Source of the DNA: Candidatus Kaiserbacteria bacterium RIFCSPLOWO2_01_FULL_55_19
GTDB taxonomy: Bacteria; Patescibacteriota; Minisyncoccia; Phycocordibacterales; Phycocordibacteraceae
Assembly (NCBI GenBank): GCA_001781715.1
Contig: MFMD01000002.1
Coordinates: forward strand, 599 to 12,930
Direction of reading: 5' to 3'
Length of the DNA stretch: 12,332 bases
Numbering within the stretch: position 1 is the first letter of the stretch; every line of letters begins with the position of its first letter. The notes under the pieces are model-generated. The model saw only the letters and a list, made by a program, of their open reading frames with translations, was not told the origin of the DNA and made no database searches. The position numbers were made by a program, and so were the translations under genes. This document shows positions 5,817 to 12,314 of this stretch, piece by piece.

Positions 5817-7985
5817 TTATAGAGAATCCAGTATCACTGAACCAAATGACTCTGAGAGGGGAACGAACGTGGGTGGATTAACAAAAAGGCCCGGGTGGGA
5901 GAAATACCACGAAGAAACGCCATACTCCCAGTACGGGAACTGAGGGTCTTGAGAGGGGTTTATGAGCGCCGGACCCCGAGGGTTATTTTTATCAGTCCAG
6001 TACAATAAGCTATGAGGAATAATATTTCCCTGCTCATCCGGAGTACGCCAATTTCCCTGAAGGAGAGAGGGGACGCTTGTGGGAATAGGACTTGGCTCGC
6101 CGAAATACATTCTCGGGTACTTAGAAAGGGCGTACAACATAACCTCGCGCCACATCGGCACCGCAATAAAACCAGCAATGGATTTAACCATAGGAGTGTT
6201 GTCGTTGTTGCCGACCCAGACACCAATAGCGATAGAGGGAGTGTAGCCGATCGTCCACGCGTCACGCGTGTCGTCCGTCGTTCCTGTTTTGATAGCTACA
6301 TCATAGCCAGGGAACGAAAGAGGGGAATTCAGAGGATATTCCGGTAAGCGCGCGGGAGCATCAGAGAGCATGGCCGACATATCATGGGCGATGTTTGCTG
6401 GTAGCACCTGAGAAGGGCGGGGCGTATATGTTGAAAGAACCGTCCCCCGAGAGTCGCCAACCTCAAGAATGCCGGTGGGGGGATGCAGCACCCCATCATT
6501 TGCAAGTGCGGCATACGCACCAGTAAGATCAAGAAGACGGACCTCGCCACCCCCAAGGACAAGGGTGAGACCGTATTGATTTGGATCACCCAGCGTTGTC
6601 AGACCAAATGATTTTGCAAAATTAATCGCTTTTTGTATGCCGACCAAATAGAGCACCTTAACCGCTGGGATGTTGATTGATTGAGCAAGAGCAGACTCAA
6701 AGGTCATTGGGCCGCGGAACATGCCGTCGTAGTTCCCCGGTGCATAGCACGGAGAGGTGTTGTTCGTCGTTTCTGTCGGCTTACACACCGTAGAGAACTG
6801 CGTGGGGACATCAAAAATGACCGTATTGCGCGTGTACCCGTTCAAAAGGGCAAGAGAATAAATAAAAGGCTTCATCGTTGAGCCCGGCTGGCGCAGAGCA
6901 ACGGTTGCGTTATATTGGCCGTCAATATCAATGTCAAAGAAATCCCGCGAACCAACCATCGCGAGAATTTGCCCCGTCGCGGGGTCAATAGCGACAAGAG
7001 AGGCATTCGTGGCCTTAAACTTGGTCACATTCTCAAGAGCAAACTGATTCACGATGGACTCCGCCCTTACCTGAAGGTCGGCATCAAGTGTGGTGGTCAC
7101 TTTCAGTCCGGACATAAGAGCCTGTGAACCATAGAGAGATTCAAGACGATCAAGAATATAGAAAACGAAATGCGGGGCAACAATCGCATTCTGCCCCGTC
7201 GGGGCGAAGGAGACCTCCTCGGCTTTTGCTAGAGCGTATGCCGCAGCGTCTATAAAGCCGAGTGTATACATACGACCGAGCACATACTCCTTCCGAGCAT
7301 CAAGTTCAGTGCGGTGCGGGCCGTAGGGCGAGTAATATGAGGGACGCTGAATCATCGCCGCAAGATACGCGGATTGTGTGATTGAGAGATCCTTCGCGGG
7401 AATGCCAAAATATGACTCGGCCGCGGCCTCAACGCCGTACAGAACCCCCCCGTAGGGAATGTTATTGAGATAGGTCTCCAGGATTTGATCTTTTGAATAC
7501 GCCTGCTCAAGCTTGATAGCAAGCACAAACTCATTAATCTTCCGAGAAATACTTTTCCGACTGGTGAGAAGCTCGTTTTTCACCACTTGCTGGGTAATCG
7601 TTGACCCTCCTTGAGAAAGGGAACCGCCGAGGGCATCAACAATGAGAGAACGGATGATTGAGGTAATGCGGATACCGCCATGTTCGTAAAAACTGGAGTC
7701 CTCGGTGGCGATGGTTGCATTGATGGAGTTGGGAGAAATATCGGCAATGGGCACCACGCTGCGCTTTGCATCGCGGTTGTAGTCGTAGAGCAGTACCTGT
7801 CCCGTGCGGTCGTAGATTTTGGTTGATTGGTCAACTTGGCGGGCGGCGAAAGAACTAATGTCGGGAACAGGCGTGAAGGAAACGGAAATAAGAATGGCGC
7901 CGGCGACAAAAAGAGCAAGGGCGCACGCGGTAAGCGCAGCCGTGAGAAATAAGTGTCGCCACGGGAATTGCCGGCGGGGAATCAT
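5817..7985 (-). CDS. Class A penicillin-binding protein (transglycosylase and transpeptidase)
   Basis: 722 residues, PBP1A/PBP1C type, making glycan strands from lipid II and cross-linking peptides outside the membrane. A helix at about 11-35 anchors it. The GT51 domain follows, with catalytic E95 in TEDSSFYEHGG, then GGSTITQQ (127-133) and RKINEFVLAIKLE (148-160), ending near 240. The transpeptidase domain has all three motifs: SxxK at S369-K372 (QPGSTMKPF), SIN at 436-438 and KTGT at 566-569. The C-terminal 80 residues are rich in Pro, Trp and Tyr. The ATG at 7985 gives a normal basic N-terminus and has a -10-like TACTAT 8 nt upstream. It lies 68 nt after ruvC in the same direction and may be read from its own promoter. 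Its TAA abuts the dnaN stop. PBP1A versus PBP1C is not decided. Confidence 0.94.
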   Translation of the reverse strand: MIPRRQFPWRHLFLTAALTACALALFVAGAILISVSFTPVPDISSFAARQVDQSTKIYDRTGQVLLYDYNRDAKRSVVPIADISPNSINATIATEDSSFYEHGGIRITSIIRSLIVDALGGSLSQGGSTITQQVVKNELLTSRKSISRKINEFVLAIKLEQAYSKDQILETYLNNIPYGGVLYGVEAAAESYFGIPAKDLSITQSAYLAAMIQRPSYYSPYGPHRTELDARKEYVLGRMYTLGFIDAAAYALAKAEEVSFAPTGQNAIVAPHFVFYILDRLESLYGSQALMSGLKVTTTLDADLQVRAESIVNQFALENVTKFKATNASLVAIDPATGQILAMVGSRDFFDIDIDGQYNATVALRQPGSTMKPFIYSLALLNGYTRNTVIFDVPTQFSTVCKPTETTNNTSPCYAPGNYDGMFRGPMTFESALAQSINIPAVKVLYLVGIQKAINFAKSFGLTTLGDPNQYGLTLVLGGGEVRLLDLTGAYAALANDGVLHPPTGILEVGDSRGTVLSTYTPRPSQVLPANIAHDMSAMLSDAPARLPEYPLNSPLSFPGYDVAIKTGTTDDTRDAWTIGYTPSIAIGVWVGNNDNTPMVKSIAGFIAVPMWREVMLYALSKYPRMYFGEPSPIPTSVPSLLQGNWRTPDEQGNIIPHSLLYWTDKNNPRGPALINPSQDPQFPYWEYGVSSWYFSHPGLFVNPPTFVPLSESFGSVILDSL

Positions 7986-7992
7986 TGCCCGC

Positions 7993-8017
7993 TATAGTAG
8001 CACCATTTATTACTATA
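7993..8017. promoter_or_regulatory. Inverted repeat over the putative PBP gene promoter
   Basis: TATAGTA (7993-7999) and TACTATA (8011-8017) are perfect 7-bp inverted arms with an 11-bp spacer. On the minus strand the arm nearer the gene contains TACTAT, ending 8 nt before the ATG at 7985, a plausible -10 of a near-leaderless transcript. The repeat could be an operator or an accident of an AT-rich promoter. Confidence 0.35.
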
Positions 8018-8053
8018 TTTCTTCCTCAATTGCGAAATGCCGCCCGCTGTGGG

Positions 8054-8530
8054 TTATGAGTGAGGGAGTCCGACTGCAAGCGCCGTAATGCCGACCGCGA
8101 TGGCATCAAGTTCATCATCAAGACGCTTCTTTTTCGGGAGCGAAAGAAGGCGGGGAATCATTGCGGCGACCGCCGCTTTCTTTGAACCCCCATATCCGGT
8201 AACCGCGAGCTTAATCTGCTGTGGGGAACACTCTATGACGGGAAGACCCGACATCCCCGCCGCGGCGAGTATTGCGCCGCGGGACTCGGCGACACCAATA
8301 GCGGTCTTCTTATTGACACTGAAGAAAAGCGTCTCAAGCGCGAGTGCGGCAGGAGCGTGTGCGGTTATCGCGTCGGTAATAGCGGCAGAAACCGCAGCCA
8401 AGCGGTCTTGGTGCGCACCTTTCTTCGGCTGAACACAATCGCTCACGAGCAGGGTTGGCCGCGAGGGGTCGCCCTCAAGAACGGCGATACCTAGCCGGTC
8501 ATATCCGGGGTCAATCGCCAGTATCCTCAT
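8054..8530 (-). CDS. ruvC: Holliday junction resolvase RuvC
   Basis: 158 residues, close to the family's usual 160-180. RuvC is a Mg-dependent endonuclease that cuts Holliday junctions symmetrically. The start MRILAIDPGYDRLGIAV carries catalytic D7. E66 is in ALETLFF. KTAIGVAESRGAIL and AVTGYGGSKKAAV follow family blocks, and D139 with D142 (DDELDAIAVG) completes the active site, spaced like D138/D141 of E. coli. The frame is open further upstream to 8722, but ATG 8530 is chosen because family homology begins there. The gene overlaps the end of yebC by 20 nt and has no Shine-Dalgarno sequence, suggesting coupled translation. It is third in ruvB-yebC-ruvC. Confidence 0.95.
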   Translation of the reverse strand: MRILAIDPGYDRLGIAVLEGDPSRPTLLVSDCVQPKKGAHQDRLAAVSAAITDAITAHAPAALALETLFFSVNKKTAIGVAESRGAILAAAGMSGLPVIECSPQQIKLAVTGYGGSKKAAVAAMIPRLLSLPKKKRLDDELDAIAVGITALAVGLPHS

Positions 8531-9065
8531 AGCCGCGCGCGTTGGTAAATACCTCCTGAACGTCCTCATGCTCGTCCAGCGCGGTAAGAATCGCACCCAG
8601 TCTCTCCTCGTCACCGCCCTCGGTATCAACCAAGGGCTCATTTGGAATATATTTTGACCCAGTTTTAGTAAACGCCCAGCTTGCCGCTCCCGGGGATGCG
8701 AGCTCAATGCCCTGGAGAACAAACAAATGTTTTATTTCTTGCGTCGTGCGGTTTTTGTTGTCGGTGAGAGCGTCAACCAGAATAGCAACGCCCGAGGGAC
8801 CGTATGCCTCGTACACAACTGGCGTAAGCCCACCCTCGTCTTTCGCCGTGCCCTTCGCGATTGCACGCCCAATATTTTCTTTGGGCATATTTGCGGCTTT
8901 GGCGCGATTGATGGCGACCGCGAGCCCGGGCGCCGAGAGCACCCCGCCCGCTTTCTTGGACTCAAGGGTGATGAGGCGCGCGTAGCGGGAGAAGGTGCGA
9001 CTCTTTGCCGCATCGGTCACGGCTTTTTGCCGTTTAATCTGCGACCATTTACTGTGCCCCGACAT
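8511..9065 (-). CDS. yebC: YebC/PmpR-family protein, short form
   Basis: 184 residues. The start MSGHSKWSQIKRQKAVTDAA and the later NMPKENIGRAIAKG, YEAYGPSGVAILVDALTDNKNRT and ASWAFTKTG are signature YebC blocks. Family members are described as transcriptional regulators, and some recent work ties them to translation of difficult peptide stretches, so the role here is open. The usual length is about 240-250 residues. The missing part is in the C-terminal domain, and the protein ends soon after an acidic stretch (DTEGGDEERLGAILTALDEHEDVQEV). No frame break is visible, so this looks like a natural short form. The ATG is 5 nt after the ruvB stop with no Shine-Dalgarno sequence. The end overlaps ruvC by 20 nt. 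Proximity to ruvC is common in bacteria. Confidence 0.92.
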   Translation of the reverse strand: MSGHSKWSQIKRQKAVTDAAKSRTFSRYARLITLESKKAGGVLSAPGLAVAINRAKAANMPKENIGRAIAKGTAKDEGGLTPVVYEAYGPSGVAILVDALTDNKNRTTQEIKHLFVLQGIELASPGAASWAFTKTGSKYIPNEPLVDTEGGDEERLGAILTALDEHEDVQEVFTNARGYEDTGD

Positions 9066-9070
9066 AATTA

Positions 9071-10066
9071 CTAAAAAAGCGCATCGGGCTTCTCGCCGCT
9101 ATTGTAGGCGCGACCGTGCTCAGTCAAGATGCGGCCGCGCGGGGACCGCTCTATAAAACCGAGCCGCAGAAGGTACGGTTCGTACACGGATTCAACCGTA
9201 TCGGAGTCCTCATGAAGAGCGGCCGCAAGCGCCTGAACACCTGCGGGGCCACCGCGGAAGCTCTTAAGGAGCGCGTCAAGGTAGCGGCGGTCATCCTTCG
9301 TGAGCCCGTACGCATCGATACCGAAGAGTTCGCACGCCTCATCGCACAGTTTTGCAGAAAGGGCACGCTCATGTACCTCGGAGAAGTCGCGCACGCGCTT
9401 CAGAAGGGCGTTTGCAATTCGCGGAGTCGCCCGGCTTCTCGCCGCAATACGCTCAACAACCTCTTCAGGAGCCCTAAGCTTCAAGAGAAGCGCGGAGCGG
9501 CGGATAATATCACGAAGGTCTTCGTCGTTGTAGAAATCAAGCTGAAAGACACCCCCGCCGAAACGCGACCGCAGCGGCCCAGAGAGCTCTGCGATGCGGG
9601 TGGTTGCCCCCACGAGTGTAAACGGAGGAAGCGCGAGTTCAACCGTGCGCGCCGAGGGCCCCTTCCCAAGCACAATATCAAGATGCCCCGATTCAAGGGC
9701 GGGGTAGAGGAGCTCTTCAATCTTGCGCGAGAGGCGGTGTATCTCATCAATAAAGAGCACCGTGTTTGGGTCGAGGTTGGTCAGTATCGCGGCGAGGTCG
9801 CCCGCCCGCTCAATCGCAACACCGGAGGTGCTTTTGAGCGGAGACCCAAGAGTTGTAGCGACAAGGTGAGCGAGGGTCGTTTTCCCGACACCGGGCGGTC
9901 CGTAAAAGAGGATGTGTTCAGGCATGCTCCCGCGCTTTTTCGCCGCGTCAAGCGAAATGCGCACATTTGCCTTTACCTGTTTCTGCCCGACATACTCGTC
10001 CCAATTAGCGGGCCGCAGCGCCGCGTCGAGAGACTTCGAGAGAAGGATATCCGAAGGTCTTGACAT
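9071..10066 (-). CDS. ruvB: Holliday junction branch-migration ATPase RuvB
   Basis: 331 residues, full length. RuvB forms hexamers that pump DNA through the RuvA-bound junction. The opening LRPANWDEYVGQKQVKANV is characteristic. The AAA+ core has Walker A GPPGVGKTT (56-64), Walker B LFIDEIH (104-110), sensor 1 GATTR (153-157) and arginine finger R168 in LRSRFG. The C-terminal winged helix includes LLKSFRGGPAGVQALAAAL and ends EPYLLRLGFIERSPRGRILTEHG. It is first in ruvB-yebC-ruvC. ruvA, normally adjacent, is not in this window. A good promoter candidate lies about 20 nt upstream of the ATG, in the gap shared with the structured RNA. Confidence 0.97.
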   Translation of the reverse strand: MSRPSDILLSKSLDAALRPANWDEYVGQKQVKANVRISLDAAKKRGSMPEHILFYGPPGVGKTTLAHLVATTLGSPLKSTSGVAIERAGDLAAILTNLDPNTVLFIDEIHRLSRKIEELLYPALESGHLDIVLGKGPSARTVELALPPFTLVGATTRIAELSGPLRSRFGGGVFQLDFYNDEDLRDIIRRSALLLKLRAPEEVVERIAARSRATPRIANALLKRVRDFSEVHERALSAKLCDEACELFGIDAYGLTKDDRRYLDALLKSFRGGPAGVQALAAALHEDSDTVESVYEPYLLRLGFIERSPRGRILTEHGRAYNSGEKPDALF

Positions 10067-10086
10067 AAAAATAAGATGATGCTAGC

Positions 10087-10115
10087 ATTCTAGCATAGTT
10101 TCTTGATCCTGTTCA
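10087..10115 (-). promoter_or_regulatory. Putative sigma-70 promoter of ruvB-yebC-ruvC
   Basis: On the minus strand TGAACA (10115-10110) and TAGAAT (10092-10087) are separated by 17 bp, with TGC before the -10, giving an extended -10. Transcription would start near 10080, leaving a leader of about 14 nt before the ATG at 10066. The -35 matches TTGACA at 4 of 6 positions. Confidence 0.5.
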
Positions 10116-10272
10116 TACTCCTCTAGGCAAGGCTTGACGGCTTCGGGCGTTTCCCCAAGGACTCTATTGGTCCGCTCCTTTCGGGGAGCGGTACTGAGGA
10201 ACTCCTCAGGTGTCTCGTCCACCCCGCGATTTATTGCGGGTTATTGCCCAGAGGACTCTGAACGGGATTTTT
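10105..10272 (+). ncRNA. Structured RNA of unknown family, plus strand likely
   Basis: A closing helix pairs 10105-10130 with 10244-10269: 26 positions, only three mismatches (10116, 10118 and 10125), and GU pairs at T10110-G10264 and G10105-T10269. Inside are hairpins at 10137-10150 (C-UUCG-G loop), 10155-10170 or alternatively 10159-10173, 10172-10191 (8 bp, UUCG loop), 10194-10209 (6 bp, AACT loop) and 10223-10240 (5 bp GC). A T5 run (10268-10272) follows the closing stem on the plus strand. The T-run and UUCG loops favour plus-strand transcription. A possible extended -10 TGCTAGCAT (10080-10088) would start an RNA near 10095. I found no SRP RNA tetraloop motif (GGAAG...AGCAGC), no RNase P conserved core and no tRNA-like end, and the many-branched interior does not suit 6S RNA. 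A terminator-like or riboswitch element on the minus strand ahead of ruvB is a weaker alternative. Confidence 0.55.
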
Positions 10273-10276
10273 GTAT

Positions 10277-11944
10277 TTAGTGCGGAAGGTCGACGGCAGC
10301 GGCGACTTCGGAGAGGGAGGTAATACCGGCAAGCGCTTTAAGGATGCCGTCTTGTGCCATCGTGGGATACCCCTGTCTACTTACCAGTTTTACAATTTCA
10401 TTTTCAGGCGGATTATCGCGCAGGAAGTGTGCAAGCTCATCATCCATAAATATCGCCTCATACAAACCAATTCGGCCTTTATAGCCAGTCTCGTCGTCAG
10501 TGCCCTCCGGTTCCCAAACAGTTTCTATTTTTTCAGGAATCAGCGTTTTATCGGCGAGCGACTCAAACACTTTTGCAATCATTTTTTTCTCTGCGTCCGT
10601 GAGAGGGCGTTCTTTCTTCTTGGTCGGGTCGAGTTTACGGACGAGGCGTTGTGCCATCGAGATGGTGACTGCTGAGCCAAAGGACTTCGGGTCCATGCCG
10701 AGGTCGGCAAGGCGAGGGAAGGTCCCCGCCGCGTCGTTGGTATGGAGCGTTGAGAAGACAAAGTGGCCCGTGAGCGCCGCTTGGATAGCAATGCCTGCAG
10801 TCTCGCCGTCGCGGATCTCACCGACCATAATGATGTCGGGGTCTTGGCGCACGATTGATTTCAGGCCTTCGGCGAAGGTGTAATGCTGACCCTCAACTTG
10901 CGTCTGCACGATGCCGTCAAGGTGGTACTCAATCGGGTCCTCAATCGTGATTATCTTTGTTTCGGGCGAATGGATCTCGCGGAGAAAGGAATAGAGAGTC
11001 GTGGTTTTACCGCTTCCGGTGGGGCCGGTGGTGAGCAACATACCATTCGGACGACGAATCTCCGTTTCAAGACGCGCAAGGAGCTTCGGATGGATACCAA
11101 GCTCTTTATACGAGACCTTCGTCGCTTCGGGGTCGAGAATACGCATCACAATGGACTCGCCATAGTTGCCGGGGATGAAGGAGACGCGCATTTCTATTTG
11201 ATTTCCACTGCGCACTACGCTGAAGCGGCCGTCTTGTGCCTGGTTCGTGACATTGAGTTTCGCTCCCGAGAGCAGTTTGATGCGAGAATTAAGTTGGTGA
11301 TAGGTCGCGGGGTCGAAGAAGTTGGTGTCAGAGAGAAGGCCGTCAACACGAAGGCGGAGCAGGGTCTTCTCCTCGCTCGGTTCAAAGTGGATATCAGAAG
11401 CGCGAAGCGCGAAAGCGCCTGCGAGGATGGTCTCTAGGATGCGCGACACGCGCTCAAGCGACTTCTCTGTCGTGGCGGTATCAAGTTCTTGCTGGAGCGT
11501 GGAGCGTGTGGCGGTCGTCTTTGTCAGCTTTGTAAGAGTCTCCTGATTGACCGTGAAGACCCCCGGCTTTGATTCGGTCGTGAGAGAGAGTTCGCGATAG
11601 CGCCCGAGCGCCTTATCGAGACTCTTCTTAGAGGCGAGATAGATGGTGGGGACAAATCCGCGCTGGGTCAAGTCGTCCGTTACTTTCTTCAGTTCGGGAT
11701 TGTTCTGGTTGTGCACCGCAAGAGAGAGTTGCTTCGCCGTCTTCGCGAAGGCGACTACCTCGGCTGCACGCGCCGCTTTTTCAGGGATGAGGCGGAGCGC
11801 ATCGTTATCAATCTGCTTCAGTGCGAGGTTCACATAGGCAATGCCGTACTTCTCCGAGAGGATGCGCGCGACATCCTCTTCTTCACGCTCCCGCACTTCG
11901 GCGAGCTTCGCGTCGGCACCCGCCGGATCAAAGGGCAAATCCAT
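10277..11944 (-). CDS. PilB/GspE-family type IV pilus assembly or type II secretion ATPase
   Basis: 555 residues. This cytoplasmic hexameric ATPase powers pilus extension or secretion. Residues 1-115 resemble the GspE N-terminal domain (ILSEKYGIAYVNL...RLIPEKAAR). The core includes RASDIHFEPSE (181-191), Walker A GPTGSGKTT (307-315), the acidic box IITIEDPIEY (331-340), Walker B region DPDIIMVGEIRD (368-379) and His box STLHTNDA (398-405). QRLVRKLDP (432-440) is normally followed by a zinc-binding set of four cysteines (CxxC...CxxC). Here no cysteine occurs, and a charged segment (TKKKERPLTDAEKK) leads to GYKGRIGLYEA. The ending QDGILKALAGITSLSEV is standard for PilB. The ATG at 11944 has a -10-like TAGTAT 6 nt upstream and no Shine-Dalgarno sequence. 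PilB is likelier than GspE given the pilin-like gene in the window. Confidence 0.92.
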   Translation of the reverse strand: MDLPFDPAGADAKLAEVREREEEDVARILSEKYGIAYVNLALKQIDNDALRLIPEKAARAAEVVAFAKTAKQLSLAVHNQNNPELKKVTDDLTQRGFVPTIYLASKKSLDKALGRYRELSLTTESKPGVFTVNQETLTKLTKTTATRSTLQQELDTATTEKSLERVSRILETILAGAFALRASDIHFEPSEEKTLLRLRVDGLLSDTNFFDPATYHQLNSRIKLLSGAKLNVTNQAQDGRFSVVRSGNQIEMRVSFIPGNYGESIVMRILDPEATKVSYKELGIHPKLLARLETEIRRPNGMLLTTGPTGSGKTTTLYSFLREIHSPETKIITIEDPIEYHLDGIVQTQVEGQHYTFAEGLKSIVRQDPDIIMVGEIRDGETAGIAIQAALTGHFVFSTLHTNDAAGTFPRLADLGMDPKSFGSAVTISMAQRLVRKLDPTKKKERPLTDAEKKMIAKVFESLADKTLIPEKIETVWEPEGTDDETGYKGRIGLYEAIFMDDELAHFLRDNPPENEIVKLVSRQGYPTMAQDGILKALAGITSLSEVAAAVDLPH

Positions 11945-11950
11945 ACCGCC

Positions 11951-11956
11951 ATACTA
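11951..11956 (-). promoter_or_regulatory. Putative -10 element of the pilB-like gene, leaderless
   Basis: The minus strand reads TAGTAT, ending 6 nt before the ATG at 11944, which would place the transcription start at the ATG itself. No -35 is recognisable 16-18 bp upstream. The call rests mainly on the same spacing pattern at dnaA, dnaN and the PBP gene. Confidence 0.35.
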
Positions 11957-11985
11957 CCATCTATCTACAGGGTCTTTTGGGGGAC

Positions 11986-12038
11986 TTGACAAATAGAGAA
12001 CTATCGTGTATGCTATGCATAGGTAACCTACTAAGGAG
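11986..12038 (+). promoter_or_regulatory. Strong sigma-70 promoter and ribosome binding site of the lipoprotein gene
   Basis: TTGACA (11986-11991), a 17-bp spacer and TATGCT (12009-12014) give a consensus -35 and a near-consensus -10. Transcription would start near 12021. AAGGAG (12033-12038) sits 6 nt before the ATG at 12045, an ideal Shine-Dalgarno sequence. The leader is about 24 nt. Confidence 0.85.
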
Positions 12039-12044
12039 ATTGTC

Positions 12045-12314
12045 ATGAGCAAACTGCTCATCCTCGTTCTTTCCATCGTAGTGCTGGGCGGTTGTTCCAC
12101 CTACTATGTCATCCCGCAAGGGATGACCGCCGAGCAAGCCGCGGCCGCCGTGAAGGCAAGGGAGGCCGCCAAGACCGCGGCACCGACGGTGGTATTCGTG
12201 TCCATCCCGCAGCCGCCCGTGTACTACGGCCCTGGATGCTACCCGTACTACTGCGGGATACCGTTCGGCTTCAACCTCAACTTGCAGTACCACCGTTACC
12301 GCTACCACAGGTAG
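12045..12314 (+). CDS. Small predicted lipoprotein, function unknown
   Basis: 89 residues. MSKLLILVLSIVVLGGCSTYY is a lipoprotein signal: a hydrophobic stretch then lipobox LGGC with C17 as the acylated residue, so the mature protein would be about 73 residues, membrane-tethered and outside. An Ala/Lys-rich helical stretch follows (AEQAAAAVKAREAAKTAA, about 29-46). The C-terminal half is rich in Pro, Tyr and Gly (PPVYYGPGCYPYYCGIPFGF, two cysteines five residues apart) and ends YHRYRYHR. I recognise no domain. It is divergent from the pilB-like gene and has the strongest promoter and ribosome binding site in the window, so high expression is likely. Its C-rich codon choice (GCC, CCG, TAC) differs from the dnaA and dnaN genes. 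Only 18 bases follow the stop, so its downstream partners are unseen. Confidence 0.75.
   Translation: MSKLLILVLSIVVLGGCSTYYVIPQGMTAEQAAAAVKAREAAKTAAPTVVFVSIPQPPVYYGPGCYPYYCGIPFGFNLNLQYHRYRYHR

Noticed and set aside
8531..8722. Upstream extension of ruvC by 64 codons
   Set aside because: This lies inside yebC and has no RuvC similarity. The catalytic D7 spacing fixes the start at 8530.
9116..10063. Long plus-strand open frame of 315 codons opposite ruvB
   Set aside because: It mirrors the GC-rich codon pattern of ruvB and is highly basic with no domain. RuvB motifs on the minus strand are unambiguous.
10105..10272. Integron attC recombination site
   Set aside because: The outer arms read GTT at the 5' end and AAC at the 3' end, the reverse of the attC RYYYAAC...GTTRRRY arrangement, and no integrase or cassettes are present.
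10105..10272. SRP RNA, RNase P RNA, 6S RNA or tmRNA
   Set aside because: The conserved GGAAG/AGCAGC loop, the RNase P core, and the tmRNA tRNA-like end are missing. A many-branched interior is unlike 6S. Only a model search could settle this.
10883..11437. Plus-strand open frame of 184 codons opposite the pilB-like gene
   Set aside because: It is antisense to the conserved ATPase core and shows no protein features of its own.
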